Source of the DNA: CAYQUL01 sp964568925
GTDB lineage: Bacteria > Patescibacteriota > Microgenomatia > UBA8517
NCBI GenBank assembly: GCA_964568925.1
Contig: CAZMSJ010000026.1
Span: 1 to 10,323 of the forward strand
Length of the DNA stretch: 10,323 bases
Reading direction: 5' to 3'
The notes beneath the pieces were generated by a model. That model was not told where the DNA came from, did no database searches, and saw only the letters and a list, made by a program, of their open reading frames with translations. Of the stretch, positions 1 to 6,735 are shown one piece after another; the first letter of the stretch is position 1, and each line of letters starts with the position of its first letter. The translations under genes and the position numbers were made by a program.

Positions 1-449
1 CCTTTAAAGATTCCAATTACTGAGAAAAGTGAAAGGAAGGAAAAAATACCACCAGAGATAAGAAGTATTTCTGAAAAGAACTTCTTTTCAGTCTCTTTCA
101 CTTGGTTAACTAAAAAGTAGAGAATCGTTCCAATTACCACAAAGCTTGTAACACCTGGCAACCAGAAAGCTTCCATTTTGTTTGGTGTTGCAACAATACT
201 ACTTACCACAAAGGAGCCAGCAAAGAAGAGGACTGGAATATCAAAGGTACCAAAGGTAACAGACGGGTTTTTCGTTGCTATCTTTTTAATTCCCTTAACA
301 ACTAACACCAGTCCTGTTAAAACTGCAGCGACAATGAGCTTCGGTGTGTTAAAAGGATTTTGAAACGCAGGAAGAAAAAGGATTGGAAGTAACACAACAA
401 TACTGGCCAGAAGCCATTTTTCAATAAGTTCAAAATTCTTTGTATTCAT
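1..449 (-). CDS. Partial multi-pass membrane protein, O-antigen ligase/polymerase-like N-terminus
   Basis: Only the first 149 codons are present; the gene continues past the left edge. The ATG at 449-447 opens a protein with about five hydrophobic segments, near residues 13-30, 36-52, 70-88, 98-115 and 124-145. Between the second and third lies a basic loop (KGIKKIATK, 52-60), followed by a FDIPVLFFAGSFVVSSI stretch. This layout, with a short cytoplasmic start, an LP..FLP.F helix, a basic loop and then a D-I-P-helix with S-S-I, is what I recall from the large O-antigen ligase/Wzy-type (often TPR-tailed) proteins common in CPR genomes. Such proteins join or polymerise surface glycans at the cytoplasmic membrane. 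The conserved ligase domain itself would lie outside the window, so the family is an inference; a multi-spanning membrane protein is certain. It lies 91 bp downstream of the recombinase-like membrane gene on the same strand and has no clear Shine-Dalgarno. Confidence 0.6.
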   Translation of the reverse strand, partial: MNTKNFELIEKWLLASIVVLLPILFLPAFQNPFNTPKLIVAAVLTGLVLVVKGIKKIATKNPSVTFGTFDIPVLFFAGSFVVSSIVATPNKMEAFWLPGVTSFVVIGTILYFLVNQVKETEKKFFSEILLISGGIFSFLSLFSVIGIFK

Positions 450-479
450 TCTTTTATATTGTTGTGTCGTCTAAACTAT

Positions 480-509
480 AAAATAACTTTTATGGAACCG
501 GGTTGTCAA
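480..509 (-). promoter_or_regulatory. Candidate promoter of the O-antigen ligase-like gene
   Basis: Read on the minus strand, a perfect -35 TTGACA (509-504) is followed by 18 bp and a weak -10 TATTTT (485-480). Transcription would start near 473 and give a leader of about 24 bases without a Shine-Dalgarno. The -35 overlaps a 6-bp inverted repeat, GGTTGT (501-506) with ACAACC (516-521), which could be a weak hairpin. The rest of the 91-bp interval shows nothing recognisable. Confidence 0.4.
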
Positions 510-540
510 CTGCAAACAACCTCAAAAACGTACTTTCTTC

Positions 541-1305
541 TTAAGTGTTCTTCTTTACGATATGCCAGTTAACTACTGTGTCTTGTGTACTTCGAGTTGA
601 AATCTCAATGCGGAAATATCCATTTGTAACTTGAGTTACTGCAATACCTGTACCGGCAACAAGAGTTACTGGGCTTATAAAGACAAGGTCATCTTCTTCA
701 ACATTGCCATATACATCTACAAACGTTTGGTTCGCCTTAACTATTGCACGTCCACTTGATTGATCTTCCGTATCAATATTTACCTGAAAAGGAGATTGAT
801 CAGTTACCGTTATGACACCGTCTTGTTTGTTGTTTTGTACATCAAGAGCTACACGGTCGATTGTCTTTAATATAGTGTTACCACTTATTCTAACTGGACT
901 GGTCTGTTGAGTAACGAGTACTACAATGAGTGCTGCAAGTGCCGCCCCTGTAATACCTGATGTAATAGCAGTTAAAAGCAGCTGAGGGTTAACTATTCCT
1001 GATCCACCTCGTGTTGTTGGCAATAAAAAACCATTTTCAACGAGGAATACCTGGAGATGTTTGAGTGCTGTTGTTTTTCTTTTAATCGTTTGTTTGTTTA
1101 CATTGTTAACTGAAAGAGAGGCCAGGTATGAACGAATGACTGCTTCGTTAAAAACAAGAGGAGACTGATTAGTAAGGGTGGCCAAAAAAACTCTTGCGTC
1201 TGATAGATAGTAGCTGACTGATGGCTTTGAAAAGCCTTTGTTCGTGAGATATTTTTTAAAATCGAGTAGTATTTTGTCAGTTGGAAGATAAAATGTGTCT
1301 CGCAT
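541..1305 (-). CDS. Membrane-anchored protein with a tyrosine-recombinase SAM-like N-terminal domain
   Basis: This gene encodes 254 residues from ATG 1305-1303. Residues 10-96 look like the core-binding (phage integrase SAM-like) domain of XerC/D-type recombinases: a helical LLDFKKYLTNKGFS segment, then YYLSDARVFLATL, IRSYLASL, and TIKRKTTALKHLQVFLVENG. The catalytic domain with its R-H-R-Y residues is absent. In its place are a Gly-rich hinge (99-103) and one strong membrane segment (109-131). The remaining 120 residues are polar and beta-rich, with a GTGIAVTQVTNGYFRIEIS stretch like those in fibre or surface proteins. Topology would put the DNA-binding-like domain in the cytoplasm and the tail outside. 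A longer frame from TTG 1389 is possible, but it would contain this gene's own promoter and reach into that of leuS, so I prefer the ATG. Function is unknown: a tethered DNA-binding or signalling protein is possible. The open frame and domain order are seen; the family call is from memory. Confidence 0.75.
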   Translation of the reverse strand: MRDTFYLPTDKILLDFKKYLTNKGFSKPSVSYYLSDARVFLATLTNQSPLVFNEAVIRSYLASLSVNNVNKQTIKRKTTALKHLQVFLVENGFLLPTTRGGSGIVNPQLLLTAITSGITGAALAALIVVLVTQQTSPVRISGNTILKTIDRVALDVQNNKQDGVITVTDQSPFQVNIDTEDQSSGRAIVKANQTFVDVYGNVEEDDLVFISPVTLVAGTGIAVTQVTNGYFRIEISTRSTQDTVVNWHIVKKNT

Positions 1306-1321
1306 ATATACAATATATAAG

Positions 1322-1350
1322 AATATATAGAGTACCTTTTCAAGTGGCAA
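1322..1350 (-). promoter_or_regulatory. Promoter of the recombinase-like membrane protein gene
   Basis: On the minus strand TTGCCA (1350-1345), 17 bp, then TATATT (1327-1322). The expected start lies around 1315, leaving only about 9-10 bases before ATG 1305, too short for a normal ribosome-binding leader. This supports the ATG start over the TTG at 1389. The site is back to back with the leuS promoter; the two -35 boxes are 11 bp apart. Confidence 0.55.
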
Positions 1351-1361
1351 ACCAGATTTTA

Positions 1362-1390
1362 TTGCGTGGGGATTGTGATCAAGGTACAAT
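1362..1390 (+). promoter_or_regulatory. leuS promoter, predicted leaderless
   Basis: TTGCGT (1362-1367), 17 bp, then TACAAT (1385-1390). Six bases separate the -10 from ATG 1397, so the expected transcription start is the A of the start codon or its neighbour. No Shine-Dalgarno is present and none could fit. An 8-bp inverted repeat, GTGATCAA (1375-1382) and TTGATCAC (1410-1417), flanks the -10 and start. Confidence 0.6.
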
Positions 1391-1396
1391 AGTCGA

Positions 1397-3723
1397 ATGA
1401 AAGCTCGATTTGATCACGAAACGATCTCAAAAAAGTGGCAAGATGTGTGGGATAAAGAAGGTTTGTACAGCCCAAACGTACTTACCGCGAAGAACCCATT
1501 CTACAATTTGTATATGTTCCCATATCCTTCTGCTGAAGGACTTCATGCGGGGCATGCCTTTTCTTCAACAGGAAGCGATGTCTTTGGTCGCTTTATGCGG
1601 ATGAACGGCAAAACTGTTTTTCAACCAATGGGCTATGACTCATTTGGTATCCATTCAGAGAACTACGCAATGAAGGTTGGCCAAACTCCACAGGTCATGT
1701 TGTCTCGTACAACCAAGCACTTTGAAGAACAATTGCGCTCTTTGGGGCATGGGTATGATTGGACTCGAACAGTCACAACCTCAAATGAAGACTATTACAA
1801 ATGGACNNNNNNNNNNNNNNNNNNNNNNNNNNNNNNNNNNNNNNNNNNNNNNNNNNNNNNNNNNNNNNNNNNNNNNNNNNNNNNNNNNNNNNNNNNNNNN
1901 NNNNNNCCGGTGTTGAAATCCGTTACCAAATAAAAGACTCTGATCAGAGTGTTACTTGTTTTACAACTCGACCAGAAACAAACTTTGGTGCAACGTTTGT
2001 GGTTGTGTCACCTGAGTATGCACAGAAAAACTTAGTATCACTTGTTTCAAAGGAAAACATATCAGCTGTTAACGACTACATTGAATCCTCACTTCACAAA
2101 ACAGAGCAAGAACGTATTGTTGAAGAAAAAACAAAGACTGGTGTCTTCACCGGTTTATATGCTGTTAATAACTTAAATGGAGAAGAGATGCCAATCTGGG
2201 TTTCTGACTTTGTCCTGTCTGGGTTTGGAACTGGTGCCGTTGTAGGTGTCCCGGGGCACGACACTCGAGATTTTGCATTTGCCTCAACATTTAACCTACC
2301 TGTTATCCGTGTTGTTCTCGGTCCAGATAATGCCTCAGGTCCAATCGAGTCTGAATCACAAGTCTATGAAGGTGAAGGGACAATGGTGAATTCAGATTTT
2401 CTTGATGGCAAAGGATCGAGTGAGGCAATGAAAGAGATAACTACATTCATGAGTTCAAAAGGATATGGTCAGGCAAAGACCAGTTTCCATCTCCGTGACT
2501 GGTTAATCTCGAGACAGAGATATTGGGGCGCACCAATTCCAATGATCTTTTGTGCCAGTTGTAGAGAAAACGGTCGGGGAGAAATTGTTTCTTCAGATTG
2601 GGATGCAACTGGATGGTACTCAGTTCCACAAGAATTGTTACCTGTTACGCTTCCACCTGTTGAGGACTATAAACCAAAAGGTGAAGGAAAGGGTCCACTT
2701 GCTGATCATCCAGAATTTTTTAATACCGTCTGTCCAGCTTGTGGCAACAGCGCAACCAGAGAAACAGACGTTATGGATACCTTTATGGACTCATCCTGGT
2801 ACTTTTTAAGATATCCAAGTGTGTTAATGCCAAACAGTAATGAAGTTGCCTTTGATCCTGAGGTAACGGCCAAGTGGTTACCAGTGAACTTGTATTTTGG
2901 AGGGGCAGAACACGCGGTGCTTCATTTGTTGTATGCACGATTTATGAACCAAGTATTGTTTGATCAGAAGAAAGTTTCCTTTGAAGAACCATTTCCACGT
3001 TTCTTTGCTCACGGCTTGATGATTAAAGATGGTGCAAAGATGAGTAAGTCTCGAGGGAATGTGGTTAACCCTGATGAATACATCAAGAAGTTTGGTGCTG
3101 ATGCATTGCGCCTCTACGTTATGTTCTTAGGGCCAATGGATGGTAGTCCAGACTTTAGAGATAGTGGTATTGAAGGAATGGAGCGATTTGTAAATCGTGT
3201 TTGGGATGTGTTCCAAGAATACGCAAGTAATACCTCTCAAACGATGAGCCCTGCTGTTGAGACCCAAATGCATAAAACAGTTCAAAAGGTAACAAAAGAT
3301 ATCGAAGCGTTCCGGTATAACACCGCAATTGCTACTATCATGGAATACACAAACCTTTTGTCAGCTGCTGTTAAAGAAGGGAAAGCTTCAAAAGAAGCGT
3401 TACAAACCCTTGTACAACTGATTGCACCGTTTGCCCCACATATGGCAGAAGAAGTGTGGAGAGAAATCTTTGCTGAAGAGACAAGTGTTCATATTTCACC
3501 TTGGCCAACTTTTGATCCAGAAAAGACTGTAGATAGCCAGATTGTTATCCCAGTTCAGGTTAATGGCAAGCTCCGTGCACAACTAACCATTGATGCAGAC
3601 AACACCAATGAAGAGGAGATTGTTCGCTTTGCCAGGGAACTTGATCAAATACAGAAATGGGTAACTTCTGAACCACGCAAAGTGATCTATATTCAAGGTA
3701 AACTCCTCAATTTCGTAGTCTAA
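1397..3723 (+). CDS. leuS: Leucyl-tRNA synthetase, interrupted by an assembly gap
   Basis: LeuRS is a cytoplasmic class I synthetase that charges tRNA-Leu with leucine using ATP. The first 136 codons hold the HIGH signature as HAGH after PYPSAEGL, then GYDSFGIHSENYA and GHGYDWTR. After the N run the frame resumes at 1909 with GVEIRYQI. The CP1 editing domain follows, with its Thr-rich TTRPETNFG and the VPGHDTRDF motif carrying the editing aspartates. Next come a CASC...CPAC zinc pair, DSSWYFLRYPS, and KMSKS at 3037-3051. The anticodon-binding region and a C-terminal domain ending VIYIQGKLLNFVV complete the gene. The piece lost in the gap should hold the end of the first catalytic half and the CP1 entry, including the first zinc segment. 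Frame differs before and after the gap because the true length must be 2 modulo 3; I take this as assembly, not a frameshift. Full length would be about 830 residues. Only about six residues precede KMSKS, so the E. coli-type leucine-specific insertion is absent. Confidence 0.95.
1807..1906. other. Assembly gap of exactly 100 N inside leuS
   Basis: Exactly 100 unknown bases is the usual placeholder for a scaffold join of unknown length. Codons before the gap (ending in a split ACN) and after it (starting NCC, then GGT at 1909) need a missing length of 2 modulo 3, and 100 does not fit. Comparison with E. coli LeuRS from memory suggests about 90-93 missing residues, that is 270-285 bases. Confidence 0.97.
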
Positions 3724-3776
3724 GTAGTTTCTCCTTCAGATAAAACAGCGAAAGAACAAATCTCGTACCTTGTGTA

Positions 3777-3789
3777 CCGATGTTATCGG
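3777..3789. terminator. Small hairpin between convergent genes, weak terminator candidate
   Basis: CCGAT (3777-3781) pairs with ATCGG (3785-3789) over a GTT loop. It covers the stop codon of the minus-strand gene (3785-3783), 53 bp past the leuS stop. No T-run follows on either strand, so a classical intrinsic terminator is doubtful. The rest of the 59-bp gap between the two stops shows no better structure. Confidence 0.2.
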
Positions 3790-4370
3790 CGAGTAATGAT
3801 GAAGAGGATGAAGATAACTGCAAAGAGACCTAAGAATGCAATGATTCCACCGGTTAAGAACTTTGCAATACCACTTGCTTGTGCTGCAGGAGTTGGTGTT
3901 GGTGACTCAAGAACCTCATCAGCTTTGGTGCCTGCTTCAGGTGCACTGGTTGCTCGTGTTTTTCCTTCAAGGATACTAAATGGTTTAACTGTTCCTTGCA
4001 TGATCAATTGTCCTGAAGGTGTTCGTACATTTCGATCTCTCTCAACTGTTACAAAGACAGAAGTGAATGCGTTTTGTGTTCGATATTCAAATTTACCAAG
4101 TCCTAATTCTCCAATACGGAATGCTGTTCCACTTGCTTCAGGGTTACCCCACAACACATAATTTACAATTTCAGCACCACCAGGGTAGGTAAGGTTTCGA
4201 CAGGTACCAATGATGTGGTAGTTCAAGTCTTGCATAAAGACTGAACCCATCCAACAGGTTGCTTGTGTCCCAATCTTATTAGTAAGTGTTGCTTCACCTT
4301 CTGAGGCATGAGCCACAGCTGGGATACTTAAGAAAGCTATAAGGAGGAAAGTGAATATTGTTTTCTTCAT
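3783..4370 (-). CDS. Secreted protein with signal peptide and C-terminal membrane anchor, function unknown
   Basis: This gene encodes 195 residues from ATG 4370-4368. Residues 1-22 form a clear Sec signal peptide: MKK, a hydrophobic core, and an A-H-A site before Ser23. An ectodomain of about 115 residues follows, with two cysteines (39 and 57) that could form a disulfide outside the cell. Next is a Thr/Pro/Ala linker (ESPTPTPAAQASG), then a strong membrane helix near residues 170-192 ending in RR, so the tail stays inside. The ectodomain ends in a FVTVERDRNVRTPSGQLIMQG stretch (split here as FVTVE, TPSG, MQG), which resembles the last strands of the extracytoplasmic anti-sigma-K (RskA-type) domain as I remember it. 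No cytoplasmic sigma-binding domain is present, so I do not call it an anti-sigma factor. It converges on leuS and diverges from the DNA-uptake cluster 73 bp away, so a surface role alongside that machinery is possible but unproven. Confidence 0.75.
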   Translation of the reverse strand: MKKTIFTFLLIAFLSIPAVAHASEGEATLTNKIGTQATCWMGSVFMQDLNYHIIGTCRNLTYPGGAEIVNYVLWGNPEASGTAFRIGELGLGKFEYRTQNAFTSVFVTVERDRNVRTPSGQLIMQGTVKPFSILEGKTRATSAPEAGTKADEVLESPTPTPAAQASGIAKFLTGGIIAFLGLFAVIFILFIITRR

Positions 4371-4388
4371 AGTGATTAACTAGTGCCA

Positions 4389-4397
4389 ATTGTATCA
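4389..4397 (-). promoter_or_regulatory. Extended -10 promoter of the secreted anchored protein gene
   Basis: On the minus strand TGA (4397-4395) runs into TACAAT (4394-4389), an extended -10 of the TGnTAnnnT kind. A TTGCAA lies 15 bp upstream, which is short spacing for a -35. The start would be near 4382, giving an 11-12 base leader without a Shine-Dalgarno. Confidence 0.4.
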
Positions 4398-4409
4398 GAT
4401 TTTGCATAA

Positions 4410-4439
4410 TTGCAACAAACGAACTTCAGTTACTAGAAT
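4410..4439 (+). promoter_or_regulatory. Candidate promoter of the comEA-comEC cluster
   Basis: TTGCAA (4410-4415), 18 bp, then TAGAAT (4434-4439). Only four bases lie between the -10 and ATG 4444, slightly short for transcription to begin exactly at the A. An alternative -10, CATAAT (4405-4410), would give a leader of about 27 bases with no ribosome-binding site. The 73-bp interval is shared with the divergent secreted-protein gene. Confidence 0.35.
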
Positions 4440-4443
4440 AAGT

Positions 4444-4803
4444 ATGCTGCCTAAATACCTTTTCTCCTTTCAAACAGCTGTTTGTTTGTTTTTAATAGGC
4501 ACTAGTTTCATTACTGTAGGCTCCTATCTCTTGTCATCCTCTTTTTTTGTTCCCACACAAGTAGAATTTATTGCATCTAATTATCAATCAAATGTTTTGA
4601 GTGATCAAAAAATAGCAGGGGAGTTTGGCATCAGTTTAAATGATGCAACGAGCGTAGAACTGGAAACATTACCGCTTGTTGGCCCGACAACTGCCAAAAA
4701 GATAATACAGGGTCGGCCATACAGAACTATTGATGAGCTTGTGAGTAGAAAAATAGTTACTGAGCGCGTCTTTACTACAATTCGCGAAAAAATAATTCCT
4801 TGA
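4444..4803 (+). CDS. comEA: ComEA-like membrane-anchored helix-hairpin-helix DNA-binding protein
   Basis: ComEA is the DNA receptor of natural transformation: it binds incoming double-stranded DNA outside the membrane and feeds it to ComEC. The 119-residue product has one N-terminal membrane segment (about 7-32) and a short spacer. The ComEA helix-hairpin-helix domain runs from 65 to 117, with SLNDATSVELETLPLVG and TAKKIIQGRPY as the telltale stretches (L-N-x-A-T-x-x-E-L-x-x-L-P-x-V-G-P). The second hairpin (VSRKIVTERVFTTIREKI) is recognisable but lacks the usual glycines. A longer frame from TTG 4390 would read through the promoter region, so ATG 4444 is chosen. The gene sits 7 bp before the ComEC channel gene, a classic comEA-comEC order. 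Other helix-hairpin-helix proteins are possible, but position makes ComEA the natural reading. Confidence 0.85.
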   Translation: MLPKYLFSFQTAVCLFLIGTSFITVGSYLLSSSFFVPTQVEFIASNYQSNVLSDQKIAGEFGISLNDATSVELETLPLVGPTTAKKIIQGRPYRTIDELVSRKIVTERVFTTIREKIIP

Positions 4804-4810
4804 AGCTCCC

Positions 4811-5875
4811 ATGTCACGAATACTTTTTATTATTCTTATTATTGGAATTGCCTCATTTCGCGTGTCTACCGTCTTTTTACAATCAAATCAAGGAAAAGCA
4901 GTTCGTACCATTCCTATTGCTCGAGTGCTGCCTGAGAGAAATGGAAAACAGTATGTTGATATAGTGGGTGAACAAGTAGCTCTTCCTCAATCGGTTCAGG
5001 TAAAGCTCGGAGATACACTTCGCGTAATAACAGAAACGATTAACGGACGCACAAAAGTAATTGCAGCTTCAGTCATTACGACTACAAACCCAATCTATAT
5101 AGTTCGTAATCAATTCATTCAATTTATTCTTTCTCATTCACCCTCACCATTGGGGGAAGTAAGTCTTGGTATGGTCGTAGGTTCTCGAGATATTCTCTCT
5201 GATCCAGTTTCTTTCTATATAAAGAAGGCGGGGATTACACATCTTCTGATTGCTTCAGGCACAAATATCGCAATTGTGGTGAGTTTCTTCTCCTTTCTTT
5301 TGATTCCAATCACAGGGAGACTGAGGGCCATTCCCTTTGTTATCGCTGTCGTGTGGCTCTACACCATGGTTGTTGGTTTTGAGCCTGCAATTGTTCGCTC
5401 TGCCTTAACCTTTACAGCTGTTGGTGTTGTTTCGCTCTTTGGTCTTTATATCCCAACCATCGCGATACTCTTTTGGATGTTTTGGTTCTTTATCATCGTC
5501 TCTCCATCCGTAATACTGGATGTTGGCTTTTATCTAAGCTTTTTTGCCGTGGCTGGAATCTTATTATTTGATAGTTATTTTTATAGATTGATACGTTTTG
5601 TCCCAGTCGTATTTGTCAGAAAATCTATATCAACATCCCTTGCCGCATCTCTTGCCGTTGCTCCCATTAGTCTTTTAGTTTTCAAAAGTTTTCCTGTTGT
5701 GACTATTATTTCGACGCTCTTAACCTCTTGGGTATCTCTTCCTATCATTTTTCTGACAGTCAGCGCATATCTCTTGTCATTTGTATCAAATACTCTTGCT
5801 ACTCTTGTTCTTTTAATTAGTTTTCCATTCAGTCAGTACTTTTTATTTGTCGCGAAACTTGTTGGATCTCTATGA
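4811..5875 (+). CDS. comEC: ComEC/Rec2 membrane channel part (OB-like plus competence domain)
   Basis: ComEC forms the inner-membrane channel through which single-stranded DNA enters during transformation. The 354 residues begin with one membrane helix (4-23) and a small beta-rich OB-like region (about 30-90, containing YVDIVGEQVALP and KLGDTLRVI). The Competence domain follows, with GMVVGSRDILSD (120-131) and GITHLLIASGTNIAIV (141-156), matching the family's G-L-x-H-L-L-A-x-S-G-x-x-I signature. Later come EPAIVRSALTF and DVGFYLSFFAVAGILLF. Many hydrophobic helices run to the end. The usual C-terminal metallo-beta-lactamase domain is not here but is encoded by the next gene, whose ATG overlaps this stop by four bases (ATGA, 5872-5875). 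At 354 residues it is about half a full ComEC (roughly 700-800). No Shine-Dalgarno is visible, so translation probably depends on comEA upstream. Confidence 0.9.
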   Translation: MSRILFIILIIGIASFRVSTVFLQSNQGKAVRTIPIARVLPERNGKQYVDIVGEQVALPQSVQVKLGDTLRVITETINGRTKVIAASVITTTNPIYIVRNQFIQFILSHSPSPLGEVSLGMVVGSRDILSDPVSFYIKKAGITHLLIASGTNIAIVVSFFSFLLIPITGRLRAIPFVIAVVWLYTMVVGFEPAIVRSALTFTAVGVVSLFGLYIPTIAILFWMFWFFIIVSPSVILDVGFYLSFFAVAGILLFDSYFYRLIRFVPVVFVRKSISTSLAASLAVAPISLLVFKSFPVVTIISTLLTSWVSLPIIFLTVSAYLLSFVSNTLATLVLLISFPFSQYFLFVAKLVGSL

Positions 5876-6735
5876 ATAAGGTAATTGGTATTCTTATTTT
5901 TATTCAAATCCTTTTGTTTTTCGTTTTACATTCACCGCATCAGAAAGACTTAGTGTTAGTAACGTGTGACGTGGGGCAGGGGGATGCTCACATTATTTTG
6001 TACCACGATGTCCAAATTCTCGTTGATGCGGGAGAAAAAAAGGATGTGCTAGCGTGTCTCGGAAAATACATGCCGCAAACGGATCATCATATCGAAATTG
6101 CAATTATGACACACCCTGAATTTGATCATGCTGGAGGCTTCAATGCCGTACTTGAACGATATGAAATCGGTATGATGTTTGCTAATCGAGTCGACAATAG
6201 CACTGACAGTTTTCGATTGCTTAAAAATAAGGTGGGGGATCTGTCGATTCCAGTTATCCAACCAAAAGATCATGATGAGCTCAAAATTGATGATTTAGTC
6301 ATCCATTTTACTCATCCATCCACTGATTTAGTTGGTACTGGGGGAAAGATTCTTTTAGGAGAAGAGACTCCAGCCTTAAACTTGAATGATTATTCTTTAA
6401 CCTTTCGTCTGTCTCAAGGTGGGGTAACGGCACTCTACACTGGTGACATTAGCCCTGAACAGATTAGTAATATGCTCGCTCGAGGTCGAATCGGTCATGT
6501 AAACTTGCTTAAAATCCCTCATCATGGCTCAAAAAACGGAGTAACAAATCAATTGCTTGCAGATACAACTCCTGATATCTCCATTATCTCGGTAGGGAAA
6601 AAGAATAAGTTTGGCCATCCCGACCAGGAAGTGCTTAACCTTTTATCAGAATACGAAACCCAGGTATACAGAACAGACCTACTGGGCGATGTGGCCTTTA
6701 AAAACGAAAATGGAAAGCTTGTTTTTCAGCCGTAA
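5872..6735 (+). CDS. ComEC-type metallo-beta-lactamase domain protein, separate from the channel
   Basis: This 287-residue protein corresponds to the C-terminal third of ComEC, which in full-length proteins is an extracytoplasmic metallo-beta-lactamase domain proposed to degrade or process the non-transported strand. Residues 5-19 are an N-terminal membrane helix, so the domain should face outward next to the channel. The fold's landmarks are all visible: VTCDVGQGDAHIIL (30-43), ILVDAGE (49-55), THPEFDHAGG with H81, D85 and H86, LYTGDIS with D192, IPHHGSKNG with H217 and H218, and FGHPDQEVLN. The second metal-site histidine of HxHxDH is Glu here (E83), where I recall Asp or another residue in many ComEC proteins. 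It overlaps the previous gene by ATGA, which implies coupled translation and a stoichiometric pair. A stand-alone ComEC-like hydrolase is the alternative, but the gene pair makes a divided ComEC far more likely. Confidence 0.9.
   Translation: MNKVIGILIFIQILLFFVLHSPHQKDLVLVTCDVGQGDAHIILYHDVQILVDAGEKKDVLACLGKYMPQTDHHIEIAIMTHPEFDHAGGFNAVLERYEIGMMFANRVDNSTDSFRLLKNKVGDLSIPVIQPKDHDELKIDDLVIHFTHPSTDLVGTGGKILLGEETPALNLNDYSLTFRLSQGGVTALYTGDISPEQISNMLARGRIGHVNLLKIPHHGSKNGVTNQLLADTTPDISIISVGKKNKFGHPDQEVLNLLSEYETQVYRTDLLGDVAFKNENGKLVFQP

Noticed and set aside
178..363. Plus-strand 61-residue open frame
   Set aside because: It is antisense to the O-antigen ligase-like membrane protein, whose frame has consistent membrane helices and codon use.
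501..521. Hairpin GGTTGT/ACAACC as a terminator
   Set aside because: The stem is six pairs with a 9-base loop and no T-run follows on either strand; it also overlaps a good -35 box.
1306..1389. N-terminal extension of the recombinase-like gene from TTG 1389
   Set aside because: It covers the gene's own promoter and part of the leuS promoter, and the SAM-like domain starts after the internal ATG.
1391..1396. T-box or other leader regulation of leuS
   Set aside because: There are only six bases between the -10 and the ATG, so no leader RNA can form.
1801..1908. Apparent start at 1801 giving a 640-residue protein through the N run
   Set aside because: The ATG is a wrong-frame reading of the Lys-Trp codons of leuS, and its frame joins the later part only because of the arbitrary 100-N length.
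3772..4161. Plus-strand 129-residue open frame
   Set aside because: It is antisense to the secreted protein, which has a convincing signal peptide and anchor; this frame has no recognisable features.
4390..4443. N-terminal extension of comEA from TTG 4390
   Set aside because: The added 18 residues are polar and unlike the family, and they overlap the promoter region; ATG 4444 opens directly into the membrane helix.
4801..5875. Recoded TGA, as in some CPR lineages
   Set aside because: TGA ends comEA (4801-4803) and the ComEC channel gene (5873-5875) exactly where the families should end, and no long gene has TGA in frame.
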